This document shows, piece by piece, positions 49,024 to 62,365 of a stretch of DNA of 64,000 bases; within the stretch, counting starts at the first letter, position 1, and every line of letters starts with the position of its first letter. The notes under the pieces are model-generated. The model worked only from the letters and a program-made list of their open reading frames with translations. It was not told where the DNA came from and did no database searches. Both the position numbers and the translations under genes were made by a program. This DNA is from Theobroma cacao (lineage: Eukaryota; Streptophyta; Magnoliopsida; Malvales; Malvaceae), in assembly GCF_000208745.1 (NCBI RefSeq), contig NC_030850.1, forward strand, positions 32,248,736 through 32,312,735, read 5' to 3'.

Positions 49024-52000
49024 TTGGGACCGGGCGGTCTATTAAAATTAGGAAAAGGATTTGGGAGAATGGAATGTGTCACGATATTTACCATTTTATC
49101 CTTCTGATGTCCGCCTACCTCTCTCTCGGTATGTTATTTTAAATTCATCGGATGCTGCATAAGATAATTAACAAATAGATATTACCACATGTAAATAAAA
49201 CAAATAGACGACAGATGAATAGTAAGACCTAGAGTGCTGCAATGTGTTGAATTTGGATTATAGGCTGATTGGATGTTCTTTATTAATAAGATTAATATAC
49301 CTGAGGTGCTCTAAATGTTAAAACTTAAAAAGAAGGTAGTCCCCAAACTTGTTTGAGAGCTGCCTCATGAATTGAACTCCCCCCCACCATTATATTTCGT
49401 CAATATTCATACATTTCCTTAAAACTTTTCCCTTCCAAGTGAAAACTTGTTCATATATGCAACTTGTCCAGCCGCTGGACAACTTATAGTTGTCGTATTT
49501 TGAGTGAAAATGAGCAATGCATATCAGTCACATTACAGAATTGAGTTCATGAGGGCATTTTTGGGAATAAATAATCCATGCTGGCGTTAAAAGGGGACCC
49601 CAAGGCCAAACTCTGGAGTTGGAATTTGTTAATATATACTAATATGGTCTTGAATCCTATCCTCTCCCATAATGGTGGGGAAGAGAACTCAGGGAATGCG
49701 GGCATAGCTGTATTCCAATTCCCAAAACATTTGGCTGCTCCAAGATCCATTTCTATGGAGTACAAAAACAGGCTAAGTCTAGTAGTGGTGTCCAGAAAAT
49801 TGCCATGATTCTGTCAATTGTCAAATACCCAACCATGCTACTGTAGGGTAAGGTCAGCTAGACCACCCAAATTGTTCATCCCAAATCTATAACATGCACT
49901 ACCTCTCTGGCACCAAAAGCCACTTGTCACGATGATATGTCCAAATGCAGAGCAACATCTTTAGCTGGCTGATTTTAGCACTCTGTATTTGTAGTTTTCA
50001 TGACTCTCTGTCTCTGGCAGAAAACCAGTAAGGAATATGTCACCGCATGTTTCTTTGATCCGCATTCGACATTTGACTTTGGGTGGGAGACATGGCAATA
50101 TTTTCAATCTTTTAGTAGGGATTAATGATATGGCTTATTATTATTATTATTTTGTTTTAGATTTCAATAAGCCGACAATTGCCTCACCCCTATTTCAATA
50201 TGTTCTCTTGGGGTCTATATGCACCAATCATTTGTTTATCTCTCATTTCCTCTTCAGGAAGCCCATTCAAAGGCCCATTTATATAGTTTGATGAGCAGCT
50301 TAACGGGCTACATCTCAAATCATTTGAGGCCCAAAGCTTGAAGTTCTTTCTTTTTTTGGATAAAGCCCTGTCGTTTTCACCTTTTTTTTTTTCTTAATAC
50401 ATATTTAATTTGAAATCGCTACTTCAAAGACCGACTTACAATTGTCCCAACATTTCTCATTCCAATTATGCAATATTTAATTTTTGGGCATTTATGTCAC
50501 GAAATATTGAGTGAGGTTTACGTCCATATAACAAACTTGACAAGATTATGAAATAAAATTGCTTTGTCTGTGTAATGAACAACATCATATAGATATTAAA
50601 TCATGAATTTCTAACTCTCATCTTATACACGTAAGAAAATGGAAGCACACGACTGTGGTGGCAATGAATTGAAACCATAATTGTCTTGGTTTTACTAATT
50701 CCTAACAGACAGAAAATAGCAACTCCATCCTCTCTCTATCATAATCCCTGCTAGAGTTGATTAGGGCAGGAAACTTCGATGACTTTGAATAAAAACCGAG
50801 TGAGTTTTTAGTTTTCCAGCAAAGGACCCGTCACGCTAACGTAAGCGGTGACTGCATTCTTTTGGACAGGACAAGTCCATTTTCAGCCAACACTTGAAAT
50901 ATTAAACTCCACTAAAATGTTTACTAGGAAAGATGCTAAACAATTGGCTGCTGCATCTGGAAAATTAACTGTTTATTTATTTTAATCCTTTTCAGCCAAA
51001 GCTTACATTACAAGAGTCAAGCCTTAGAACCCATGCCAGGGCATGGCTGCTTACTATTTTTCCTTTTCTTATAATCAGCTAATTTTCTTTTATTATGTCT
51101 GCCACCCAACAGTACTACTACTATTCGGTATGTAAATTGAAGAATTTTGTCGTCCAATTACCATTATTTTCTTCTCGCTTTTGTCTTCTCTTTGAGTCTG
51201 CTTCGTCTTGCAAATCAATAACATTCAATGCTTTTTCTTATCGGAAATACGAACTGATATTGAATACAAATTACAACTACTATGTACTTTCGAAGAAAAA
51301 AAAATTTAATCTCAAATCATTAGGATCAATTTTTATAATTATCATCATGTTTACAGTATGCAAAAGTTGAATTCGAATTATAACTGTATATTTTTCTTCT
51401 CAAAAAATATCTAACAATTAATAAAGTCAACAATATTCGATGTCTTATAATTTTTATTGAGGAAAAATGTTTCATCTTGACAATATTTATTGGACAAACC
51501 TGAAAAAGAGTTTGGGTGATGATGATTACTTTCACGTGTAAATGAAGAAACTCAAGGATATTTAATATGAAAATCTGAATGGAATATGGAAGCTATACCC
51601 CATATTTTTTCATCGAAAACTAAACACAATTGCCAAGAACGGCTTCATGGGTAATAGTTAAAGGGATTTGGCCAGTTCATCTGTTCCCACGTGTTTTCGT
51701 TGACTGCCTAATGGGCGTCAAAACGAAGGGATGGATGGCTGGTAAGACTTTTTCGAGGGAGGAGACGGTTTCAAGGGTTGCGGCAGTTAGTGCTTCAGTC
51801 CTGGAAGCCTACTGCTACCGTTGAATCCGCTGAAAAACTAATGACTTTTTCCTCTTAAGGACCAAGGAAGGCTGCAAGGGAATTAGCCTTTTCTTATATT
51901 AAATGAATGCCTCCCATTCCCATCATTCATAGTTGGCTTTGTCTAGAATCTCCTAGTTGTAGTAGTCACGAGGGCTAATTCTTTTCTCTGGACGATCCTG

Positions 52001-53194
52001 TTGCTTGGGAATACGCAAAGAAAACTGTACAGAACAAGAGATCCGCAGGGATTTGGCTTCCAGAGTTCATGTTCCCCCTTTGGGAAGGGAGCTTTCATCC
52101 CAATTCCCGCGATATTCTTATCAGTTGTAAGGATACATTGGCTAAGTAACAACAGAGATAAAAGTAAACCAATAAAACAGGCACATGATACCTTTGTTAA
52201 GTAGACTTGTTGTACAATAAAAACAAAACAAATCTAAAATCTCATGAAATTTAGGGCTTCTTGTCCTAATTTTTATTTCTAAATGATCTAAGTCCTAAAA
52301 GAGAAGTGTCACATCTCCTAATTAATTTAATGATCTTTTGAAAGGCATACATGCTTTTATCAAAGAGGCATGATCAACTTATATGTTAGATGTAGGAGCA
52401 ACTTTATGCCATTCAATAATTTAATGTTATACACTTTACCATCCAGGAATCTTATCATATACTAATTATATTGATCACCCATCTTAAATATAAGAGAAAC
52501 AAAAAAAAAAAAAAAGAAATTCCAAAGAGCTTGCATGGATGAAGTTAGACAAACTTATTATACATAGATAAAACATGAATTCCTGTCATTGGATAAACTG
52601 TAGAAGGACCTCTGAATATAGACCCAATATAATTAATTTCACTGGTGGTGAAATCTGATTTCACCTCTTTAAACTAACAACCTCCAAAATCACATTATCA
52701 CAAATAATTCTTCCTTTTACAAGGTTCCATTGGCGTGTAATTATTAGGTTGCCTACAAATGGGGCAGACCAAAGTTGAAGAAGATAAAACTCTGCTGCTA
52801 ATTTGTCTTTCCAGACCTTTGTTCTCAAACTAGGGCGTGGCTACTGGCTTCATCTTTTAGAGATGCTAGCAACATATCTTGAGATACTTTTCCTTCTAGA
52901 AGCAGTGGCTTTTTAATAGTAAAAATTGTTTTCAATAAAAGTTATATTATGAAGGCTCGAACAGGGAAAAAAACAGAATTGTGCAAATCAAATTACATTG
53001 TTCAGAATACTCTAAGATTACATATCTCTATCATCCTGACATTGTTGCGTGAATCATTTACATTCCAAAAGTTGTCAAATTTTGGGGTGTTAGCGGAATT
53101 GCTACAAGCTTTGTTTTTAATATTGATCAGATAACAGAATCACGAAAATGTTTGAATATAAAGCTTGATACGTCACGTAAGCAAATTCATATCA
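49024..53194. other. intergenic between pectin methylesterase and MYB genes
   Basis: No gene, RNA or bounded mobile element recognised. Open frames at 49547-49808, 51095-51370 and 51630-51824 lack domain-like features. AT-rich microrepeats (TTATTATTATTATT at about 50138) are present. Confidence 0.5.
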
Positions 53195-54347
53195 TTAGAC
53201 CTCATCATGAAGCTGTTGCTGTAAGAACCAAATATTCTCTTCATTCCACACACTCTCCATCGAGTCCCCACCACCCAACCAACCATTGCTCTGCTCCTCT
53301 GTCGCCTGAAAATCAATCCCACCATCTCTACGCCATGTGCCCGCCAAATTTTCCGGGTATAAACCCGACCCCTTTTGTAGGTTATTCGGGTTGTTCGAAG
53401 CACTTTGTGGGTTGTAACAATCTGTCAGGTCTGAAACGGAGGAGACTTGGGTGTCCAGGGAGTCCGATGAAGTGCCTGATACCTCGGGCAGGAGACTTGG
53501 GTCAACCTGGACCGACCCGGTCGTATTTGCATAGGTGATTTGACTGGTGGTTATGTTGCTGCTACTGTTCATGTAGGTGGTGGTGGAGGACGAGGAAGGT
53601 TGACCTGACGGGGACTCGGACGTAGCACGGATCCGTTCGATTAAACGGGGAATCCAAACGTAACGCATGGCATCCCTGAATTGTTTGCTGTTAACTTCAC
53701 ATTTAAGCTGCTTTGCTTGCTTCTGTACTCTTGTTCTCCAGTAGTTTTTAATTTCATTGTCTGTCCTTCCAGGCAAGTGTTGTGCAATTTTTGACCACCT
53801 TCAGGGTTTCAGGATCAAAATTAGACAAGTTAGCCAAGACTAAACAAACTTTTTGTCTTGAATTTCAGGAACGACGAGAGAGCAATATGGAAGACAAATA
53901 AATACCTGTTGCCCCAGCGAGAATGGAGTTCAAGAATCAATAGCTGCTCTTCGAGGCTGATGTTTCCTCGTCTGACTTCTGGTCGCAAGTAGTTCAGCCA
54001 TCTTAATCTGCAGCTTTTGCCAGTTCTTTTTAATCCTGTGTACACATTTATGTCATATCAGAATCACAAAATATTATGTTAAAACAGATGCACGAAAGCT
54101 GAAAAATTTTGGGTTTCGTCGATTTTGGGTGAAGCTGACTTGTTTCAAGTAACAGGGAAGGAAATAATCGTGGAACAAATTGCTAACCAGATAATCGAGC
54201 AGCAGAGTTCCAGCGACCTTCACCATGAATATTGACATACGCCTTGAGCATGGAGTCCTCTTCTTCCGTCCACGGACCTTTCCTTACGTCCATCTCTTCT
54301 TCACTTTGTGGAGTTTCAGATATGAGACCTCTATCGTAAACATCCAT
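53195..54347 (-). CDS. R2R3-MYB transcription factor, subgroup 20 (MYB2/62/78/108/112/116 group), 297 aa
   Basis: A nuclear DNA-binding regulator. Members of this subgroup act in stress, jasmonate, phosphate and senescence responses. Minus-strand exons are 54347-54188, 54035-53906 and 53798-53195; the introns sit at the usual R2 and R3 positions and phases close to 297 residues. R2 has W26, W46 and W66 ([26 protein letters not shown]). R3 has I79 in place of the first Trp, as usual, then W98 and W117 ([18 protein letters not shown]). Subgroup 20 is shown by [19 protein letters not shown] and by the post-MYB motif [13 protein letters not shown]. The Ser/Thr-rich C-terminus ends with an acidic-aromatic activation-like segment, [21 protein letters not shown] box stands upstream. 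Confidence 0.95.
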
Positions 54348-54486
54348 TTGTCAACTGAAAACAGGTTAATTTTTGGCGGAGAACAAAGGGTAAGAATCTA
54401 AGAGCCAGAGAGAATTGATTTGGGATTTGTACCAGTGTTGAAGATACAGAAGCGATGAGCTTACTAGGATATTACATAAGAAGGGA

Positions 54487-54493
54487 TTATATA
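54487..54493 (-). promoter_or_regulatory. TATA box of the MYB gene
   Basis: TATATAA on the minus strand, about 140 bp before the start codon at 54347, giving a 5' UTR of roughly 110 nt. Confidence 0.65.
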
Positions 54494-54499
54494 GACAGC

Positions 54500-57360
54500 G
54501 GCAAAGATGGGATTGGACTGACTACAAAGTAAACAATAATTTTTTCTTACAATAAACAAGAAAAAAGAGGGCATGTGTGATAGAACGCGCTACGACCCAC
54601 GAGATAATCATAGTATTTAATCAACTGATTAAGTTAATAGTAGAAAACTGCTATTTTATTGAACACCCATTTGTGAATTTTCTATTTGGCTTTTGACTGT
54701 CTGACTTTTCCATATCTCCCTCACACGCACAATTGGACAAAAACATTTGAATATGAACTATTGAGACCAGCGACAGTCGTCTATGTGGAAAAAAGTTCGA
54801 CTCATCAGGACGAGTTGTCTTTGTTTATTATTACATGCCCAATATTTTCAATGTGTTCCGCTGTGATTTGCAACATGTGAAGATGATGAAAGAGACCATG
54901 GTTTCGATCAGGAATTTATTATTTCTGACCGACCACTTCCTGAAACCTTTTATGCTAACCCCTTTTTCACTGGCTGAGCAGTACTGCAACAAGAAGTAAT
55001 GCTATTGGTCTTTGTTGAGTCTCAAATTAGAAGTAGTTTTTTTCCTCCTCCTTGAGGGTTTTTGAGGTGTCATTGATCAGCTCTTAGAAACTTACAAGAT
55101 TTTGTATCCTGTTTATATGACAAATGGCTCTGCATAGGGAATTTTGTTTGCTTTTGGATTCGGAAAAAACAAACAAAAAAGACAAGTTAGGTGAGCTAGG
55201 TTAATCGAAAGAATTTTAGGCTCATAGAGCAGAGGGAAGTCAATTTGGCAGCTGGTGCAGATTGTGACCCGTGTAAACTGTTTTTCAGTGATGAATTGAA
55301 AACTGAAATGGAGGAAGATTGATGCAATTGTTTTCTGCAAATGGTATGTTGACAGAAAGAAGGAAAAACAAGTTCCTTAGTTTAGAATATTGAATTCTGT
55401 GAAGAAACCCAATTTAACAATCAATGCAGCGACCAGTGAGGAAGGTTGGTGTGATTAAAACGGACATAAAAAATTTTCCCCCCAAGTCAATCAATTTTCA
55501 CTACAATTGTCAACTTTTGTACATGTCAGTAACATCTTCAAACTGAAAATGAAATATTGTTTAATAAATTATTCTCTTTCATTTTCGCTAAAACCACAAA
55601 TTGCATTAATAAATTGATGATGGTTTCCTGTAGTTTTCCGCCTCATGTTTTGTTTCTGCAACAGCGCAAAATTTCCCAATTTCAATTTTTCCATACATCA
55701 AGTTTTCGAGGCGTTCCCATCACTCCAATGTCACAAGATTTTGGTTGGTATGGTTCAACATCTGATGACAAAAATGTCTAGTACTAGCTCAATAGGGGGT
55801 CTCTCTTCCCTTTGCAGAGGCTTCTTCTGATTTAACCCCTCTGCATTAGCAACAGAGGAAGGATTTTTCTTATAATCCAGACCAATAAGAGTGCAGAGGA
55901 AAGGTGCTGTTGACAGTAACATTCACGAATTTTTCCCATCCTACACTTTAAATCAAACAGCATATTTTTTTTATAAATTAATAATTTAGAGAATTCTGAA
56001 TAGGAAAAATTGTCCTGTATATGACTACCAATTAAGCCCTTTAGATTTCCTTGACTGTTAATCTTCAAAAAAAAAAAAGATTTCCTTGAATGTTCATATA
56101 AAGCAATTAAGCTATACTTGAGTAGGTTATCAGCAAACAGAATTTAATCTTGGATTATTCCATAGCAAAGCAAAAGCTCCTTTTAACTTTAAAGAATATA
56201 GTCAAATGAGTTTTACCAAAGGATGATTCTCTTCTTTTTTTTTTTTTTTATGAAAATAACCAAGGATGATTATTTTAACGATGTTTCCATTCCTTAACCC
56301 CCATAAAGGGGGCTGAGCTTCTGGAAGGTTAAAAAAAAAAAGCAGCACAAATTCCCCACTCTTGACACGTATCTAATCTCTCATGCTTTTTTCCCCTTTT
56401 ATTAAAAGCATACTTTTCCAGTTTCCACAACAAAATTCCATCGCTTAAGTGCAATCTAACACTAGGACACAAGTGTTAATCGGGTAAAATTATAATTTAC
56501 AGCACATTGAAAAACCTGCTAGTGCTGGAAATTCCTTTGGACTACAAACAGCACCAAATCAAATTTATTTCACCCAACGGTTTGCATCAATGGAGTCTTC
56601 TTCCTGGGGTTTTTCACCGCTTGTGAATGACGCTTGGGTAAGTTGAATTAAAATGGAAAGAGTGAGATTATTCCATAAGGATAGAACAATGACAGTCAAA
56701 GGAAGAACATTAAGTGTGTCCTTAATGGGGGTGGTAGAAAGTCCCATAACACTAAAATGAATTGTTTTTGGGAATCAAACGACAGGAATAGATCCAAAGG
56801 AGCCCACTCAACTGAGAGTCCCAGTCTCTTAGACACATGTCTCCCTTTTGGTCAAAGAATTGAAAGGTCAAAAAAACAAAAAGAAAAAGAGAAAGCTTGA
56901 TTCAAGTATTCAGCATTTGTCATTGATTTATATATTTGCTCGGCTCAAATGGGGGGAATTTATCTTCCTAGGACAGGAGTACCACAAGCACATAAATTAA
57001 TCCAAGACAAGAATGTTGTCACGATTGCTTCCAGCCTAAAAGTACACAAAGGTTCAATCTTATCCAAACCTTTTCTTTCTTATATTACCACATTTCTTTT
57101 GCTAATATGTTGAACTCCAAGAGACAGCTTCCAATAATATTGAATACAAATTATGGTTCTGTTTCACGGGAATGGATTTCCAAAAATTTTATTCCGAATT
57201 TTTTAGTGTTTGGAAATTTGAAAAAATAAAAATTGAAAGTCAGCAGGAAAAAGAAAAAGATAAAAAATGGAAATTGTCTCCCATTTTTTAAAAGTGGAAA
57301 ATAATTTTCGAACAAACTCTCACACCTTCAAGCTAAACTTTGTCTATGAGCCGTGGCCCA
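54500..57360. other. intergenic, no gene recognised
   Basis: Open frames at 54686-54880, 55113-55340, 55557-55830 and 56565-56747 have no recognisable domain. The last (minus, 60 residues) has a hydrophobic middle PLTVIVLSLWNNLTLSILI but no other support. Confidence 0.45.
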
Positions 57361-57365
57361 GCTCA

Positions 57366-57960
57366 ACCAGGTCATGACTAGGATGGGCAAGAATTTTTAG
57401 ACTTGCATTCAACCATATTCGACCTAAGATATTATAATATTAATTCATATTTTTTGTTTAATTTTAATTATGAAATATATTTAAAATATTAATATATCTA
57501 TTTTAATAATAAATTTAATTTAAATGGCTGGGTAGATCTAGCTTTTAGAGGTGTTCACTGGCCTAACCTGACTTAAGATATTATTTTTTTAACAATTTTT
57601 TCATTTAATTTTAGTTCAAAAGTATATTCAAAATATTAATATAAATTTTTTTTAATATTTTAATATTTTAATCATTAATATAATTTAAATGGATGAGACC
57701 TAGGTTTTAGACGTATCAACCAAGTTTGGTCCAGCTTGGGATATTATTATGTTAATAAATATTTATTTTTGTTTAATTTTAATTCTAAAATATTAAAATA
57801 TTTTAAAAAAAGATTAAAATATGAATATAAAATATTTTCAATATTTCGGTAATAAATAAAAGTTAACTAGACTGGCCTAGTTAGGCCAAGCTTGAGCCCA
57901 AATCTATATTTTAGAGATGTCAATTGAGTCTAATTTCACGTGATTCATAAACACTTCTAA
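57366..57960 (+). repeat. AT-rich tandem repeat, about 165-200-bp unit, three to four copies
   Basis: Units begin near 57366, 57545, 57708 and 57913 (last partial). Each has a less AT-rich head (AGAGGTGTTCACTGGCCTAA; AGACGTATCAACCAAGTTTG; AGAGATGTCAATTGAGTCTA), then GA.ATATTAT, a TTGTTTAATTTTAATT-like block, and an AATTTAAATGG tail leading to TTTT. There is no coding. Confidence 0.7.
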
Positions 57961-59540
57961 TTAAATTATTTACATTTTTAAAAAAAGTTTTAAGTTTAAA
58001 CATAGTTTTGTATTATCAATATTAGATTTACTTAATAATGATATTAATTGTAAAAATAAAAAAAATGTGTTTTATAAGGTCATTCAAATAATAGAAAAAA
58101 ATCCAAAATTTAAAAAAATTGCCTATTTACCAGAAGTTCATTTCCACGAAACACAGGAAGACGTATATCTATCGTGTTGGCTTTTTCCTTGAATATTTCT
58201 TCTCCTTGTTTACTGCGTTTTTGTTTGTTTTTTTGTTTGTTTAATTTGCTGTAAATTTAGCCAATGGCAACGACCTGGAAATCAATGCTTGGAAAGGAAG
58301 GGAATTCGGGGCAGGGTAGTCAAGATGCTTATAAACAATCAATCGAAGCAAAGCATTTATTTAGCTGACCGTATCTTTGAACACGTCAGGACTTTGAAAC
58401 AATTTCAAACATGAAGCCCTTTTTCTTACATTCTGACTGGTATGAAAAAAGTACGTTTTTTGGGCAGTGGACATAACCATTATTACAATTTACTCTGTTT
58501 CAATTTTTCTGTTTTTTGTTTGAACTTGGACGTTTCCCAATCACAACCCTTACCAAAGGCTATCTCCTTCTGTAAATGGAAGCCTTCGGCCTGTCTAAAT
58601 TTCTGCTTGGGAAGTTGTAGGACCAGCCAATAATTAGAACCAGAATGCCAGAAATGACCATTACACTATTTTCCACCATTCTCAGGCAATAACTAAAGGA
58701 AAGACCATAGAGATAATGATTGTTAAACTGTAGAGTGTAACATGTACTACCTAGAAATTTGATGTCCTTTGGTTGGAGAGAAGTTTCAGTATTTCAATTC
58801 GTCTTACTTTTGCCTATTAATGCTAAAAAGAAAGACACACTATTAATTAAAGGGCATTCTATAGTTGACTTGGGAGTTACAAAGTGTCATTCTCAGTACT
58901 TTCACTTCTTCTGTTTTTTTGTTACTTAGATATGGTTTTAAGGGCTGCACCGTGAAAAGGCCAATGGGCACGTGGTCGGTTGAAGCTGTCAAGCTCTCTC
59001 CACGTTTAGATGGAGCAACACTTGACAGAGACTTTGAAGTGGACGATGGAAATGGGGTTCTGTTTCATTGACATTCGTTATATCATGAACCCCATCTATA
59101 GTTTAGTTTGATGGCTTGTTTTTTGGAGTTTCGCTTTGGTCTATTTGTTAGGTTAAAGGAAAGACATGTCCGAATAGACATTACGTTTCTTAAAAGAAGA
59201 AGAGCATCTCAACAGTAGTAAAAAGAAGATCTTTTTGCTTAACCGCCCAAAATTGTGCTTACTTGTTACAGAGCTTGCCATTTGCTGATGCCTGATCCAA
59301 TTTTGACATTGGAGATCACCTTATAAGAAGACGACATCTTTGTTTTGGCCAAATGTGGCTACATGGAAAGGGGAGCCAACCTTATTGGAGATAAATAATG
59401 CAATTATACTCCATGTCTTGTCAAATTATTCTCCTGTTTTAATGCTCTAAATATCCATACATGGGTCTCTCTTTTTCTTTATTTCCTTGGATAATTTAAG
59501 TCTCCTTAAAAGAATTACTATCTTTTTACAAATTTTACAT
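57961..59540. other. intergenic, no gene recognised
   Basis: Open frames at 58442-58633 and 58865-59071 were examined and look fortuitous. A CACGTGG G-box-like motif lies at about 58969. Confidence 0.45.
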
Positions 59541-59552
59541 TTTGCACCCGAA

Positions 59553-59637
59553 CATTTGTCTCATTGGTTGGTGTATAATCTCCCTACTTAAAGAGCAGAA
59601 TTTGAATCTCCCTCTCTTAATTATAAAAAAAAATATT
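59553..59637 (+). mobile_element. SINE-like tRNA-derived remnant
   Basis: A box-A-like GTCTCATTGGTTGGTGT (59558-59574) and a box-B-like AATTTGAATCTCC (59599-59611) lie at tRNA-like spacing, followed by an A-rich tail (AATTATAAAAAAAAAT). No cloverleaf can be folded, so it is not a tRNA gene. Confidence 0.4.
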
Positions 59638-59639
59638 TC

Positions 59640-62365
59640 ACCTTCTAATTCTCAATTTAATTTTCTAATAATTGAACAAGTATGTTGCGATGGACAATTG
59701 ATAGCATTGATGGAAGTTACCATGATTTAAACATTTAAATCTAATTTGATATTGTAATTATAATTGATAATTACAATCAAGAACAATTTAATGATAATAT
59801 TATACGAAATCTTAATTTTAAACTTGTAAAATATAAAAGTATAAGAACTTCTCACAGCTAAATCACCTCCTTGTATCCAAGAATGTCGTTTTAGCCTCCT
59901 TGAGGCCAGGGCTTAAGCAGAATGATAAATAAACAAGCATAAAACGTGGAACACATTAAAAGTATTGGTAGAACTTGCCATGACTTGAACCTTATCCTCG
60001 AACTTGTAAGGTGAAGGATACGAAAACTTGCTACCATCATTCCATTTCCTATATGACCAATGGTGTTGTCTTCCACGCACAAATCCTAAATTGCAAATTC
60101 ATGAATTGAATTGTATAAAGACTTTTATCACAAAGTTTATGACATTATATTTAAATAAATAAATTCCATGTTGGTTAATGCATCAAATAGCCGCAATTAC
60201 AGTTTCCATGTAAATGGAAGTGAGTCACAATTATCAAAGCTGATCTTGGTGACAAGTGACAACCACTCTTCCAGCAATGTTTTTTTTGTTTAAAATGATT
60301 TTCTTAAGCTTATGAGACTGATGCATCCAATAACCAAACTACCCTGGAGACAAGTTTCCAGTTTCCACAAAGATAAGCTCTAAAAGAGGTTAGAGCCTAA
60401 TTAAAGGTCCGGATCACATGCAAGTTGTAACCTATAAGTAATTAACAGTAAATGATTCTAACTCCACCGAATCGAACCGATCCGACCCATTCGCTTTCAT
60501 GACGGGGAGGAGGTGACGACGGTGGCAATGACGATCACCATGACAACAGTGTGAAGAAAGCGTAGAGAAGAATAAAGAAAAGAAAACAAAGCATACGCTG
60601 TTGTGTCCGAAGGATTTTGCTTGTGAAAGCTCCCAACCGTATAGGAAAATGTAAAAAGAACACGACTACTAGAAAGTATTTGTTCCACCAAGTCTACATT
60701 CGAGGCATCTCCTCGGCTGAGGCCCACAATGAAAACACTCTCTCTCTCTCTCTCTCTCTAAACATAACAAAATTTTCATTCGTGCCATGAACTTGGTTTA
60801 CCACGATTTTTTCCTGATTTCTTTCTGAAAAAAGAAAAAGGTTATAATGGTTGGATGATAATAACCAGGCTTGATTCCAGTCACAGCTTTTCCTCTTTAA
60901 GGTTGTCAATGTTAAATGATGTCCCATTTTTGTCATGTATGTCACGTTATGAGAAAAGCTTCCATTGCTTTTGACAAAATTAAACACCAAATAACACGAA
61001 CATTAATGAAACCCCATCATCACTTGCCCAGTATAAACGTCATCCTATTAAAAAACACGAACTCCTTTCCCCTTTTTTTTCCATGACGAGTTCAAAGTAA
61101 AAATAGAAATGATTAACTCTCGACCTCCACTAAGGAATAACAAACATTGAATCCAACTTGAGTTTTTTTTCTTAAGCAGAAAAAAAAAAAAAACACCACC
61201 AAATTTGATTAATTTAATGATACAAAAATATAATTTGACTTTTAGAATCCACACTATGATTTATACATTCTGAAATTTAACATGATAGATTCCGCAAAAA
61301 AATTTAGAGTCGGCTTTCAACGAAGGCATGGCTTTTTACAAAGTCAATGCATTTGTAAAAATATATTTCTTTTTTTCATAAAGATGAAAGTTGCCTAAGC
61401 TTGACAAACTACTTCATCAACTCCAGAGTCTAGACCCTAATAAAGATAAAACACCTCCCCAAACTCCACCATCTATGCCTTCTGTTTTGCTCTTTTTAAA
61501 AGAATAAAGAGGTGGAAAAGGCCAAGCCCTAGACCCATTAAAGTGGTGGACCTCCCGGGCTGACTGCTAATGAGTTTTTTTTTCGCAGTCAAACTAGAAG
61601 CTTCTTGCACTTAATTTCTATTTCAAACCTCTTCTTCTCGTAAGGTGTTTTGCAGTAGTCAATACTATAAAGTAAACACTAAATTATTATAAAATAGTAA
61701 ATAAATATCTCCTTTTGACATAAGAGATCCATTCATTCTTGAGTTCCCTTAATCAAAATTGGGGAAGAAAGGCACTAAAAATAATTCCAATTAAAAAAAC
61801 TTAAACTTTTATGTCGGGCGTATGGTATGGTCCGCAACCAGAAGGCACTCTGGAACATACTTATACGCTGAAGTAACAGTACAGAATTACCAAAAAGGCT
61901 AAGGCTAAAGGGAAAAATTAGCAAATTTAAGCAGAGCAACTACTGAACTTCATTACATTTGTACAGGCATGAGAAGAATCAGCACTAGAAGAGTAAATTT
62001 GGAATTCTCCTATACTCAGCAAACTATAGAACAAGAATGTGATATTGAATATGAACCAGTTACAAATTCAATCGGGGGATCAATTGAAATTAGAAAAAAG
62101 AAATAGTAATTTGAAGTTTTCTTTTTTCCTTCCTTATTGGCAAAGATCATCACAATTGCACATCTTTCCTTATATACCAAAAGGAGCTTTAGAAAATTTC
62201 GAGCAGGTGAATCCATTATTTACCTGATGTTGACCACTAAAAATGAAAAAAGAACAGCGGTATATTTCTGTGGTTACCTATGGGGAAATAGTATTCACTG
62301 CCTAACATCTTAGTTAAGCAATCTGGGCAATGAAATTTGATGAAATCCTTTGCCATTCAGACAAC
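59640..62365. other. intergenic and 3' flank of ECHIDNA
   Basis: The part next to 62366 should contain the ECHIDNA 3' UTR. A (CT)n run lies at about 60738-60759. No other gene recognised. Confidence 0.5.

Noticed and set aside
53152..53538. 128-codon plus-strand open frame
   Set aside because: Antisense shadow of the MYB last exon.
59975..60065. Second tRNA-like pair on the minus strand (GGTTCAAGTC with ACCATTGGTCATATAGG)
   Set aside because: The two boxes are about 60 bp apart, too far for a tRNA or a typical SINE head.
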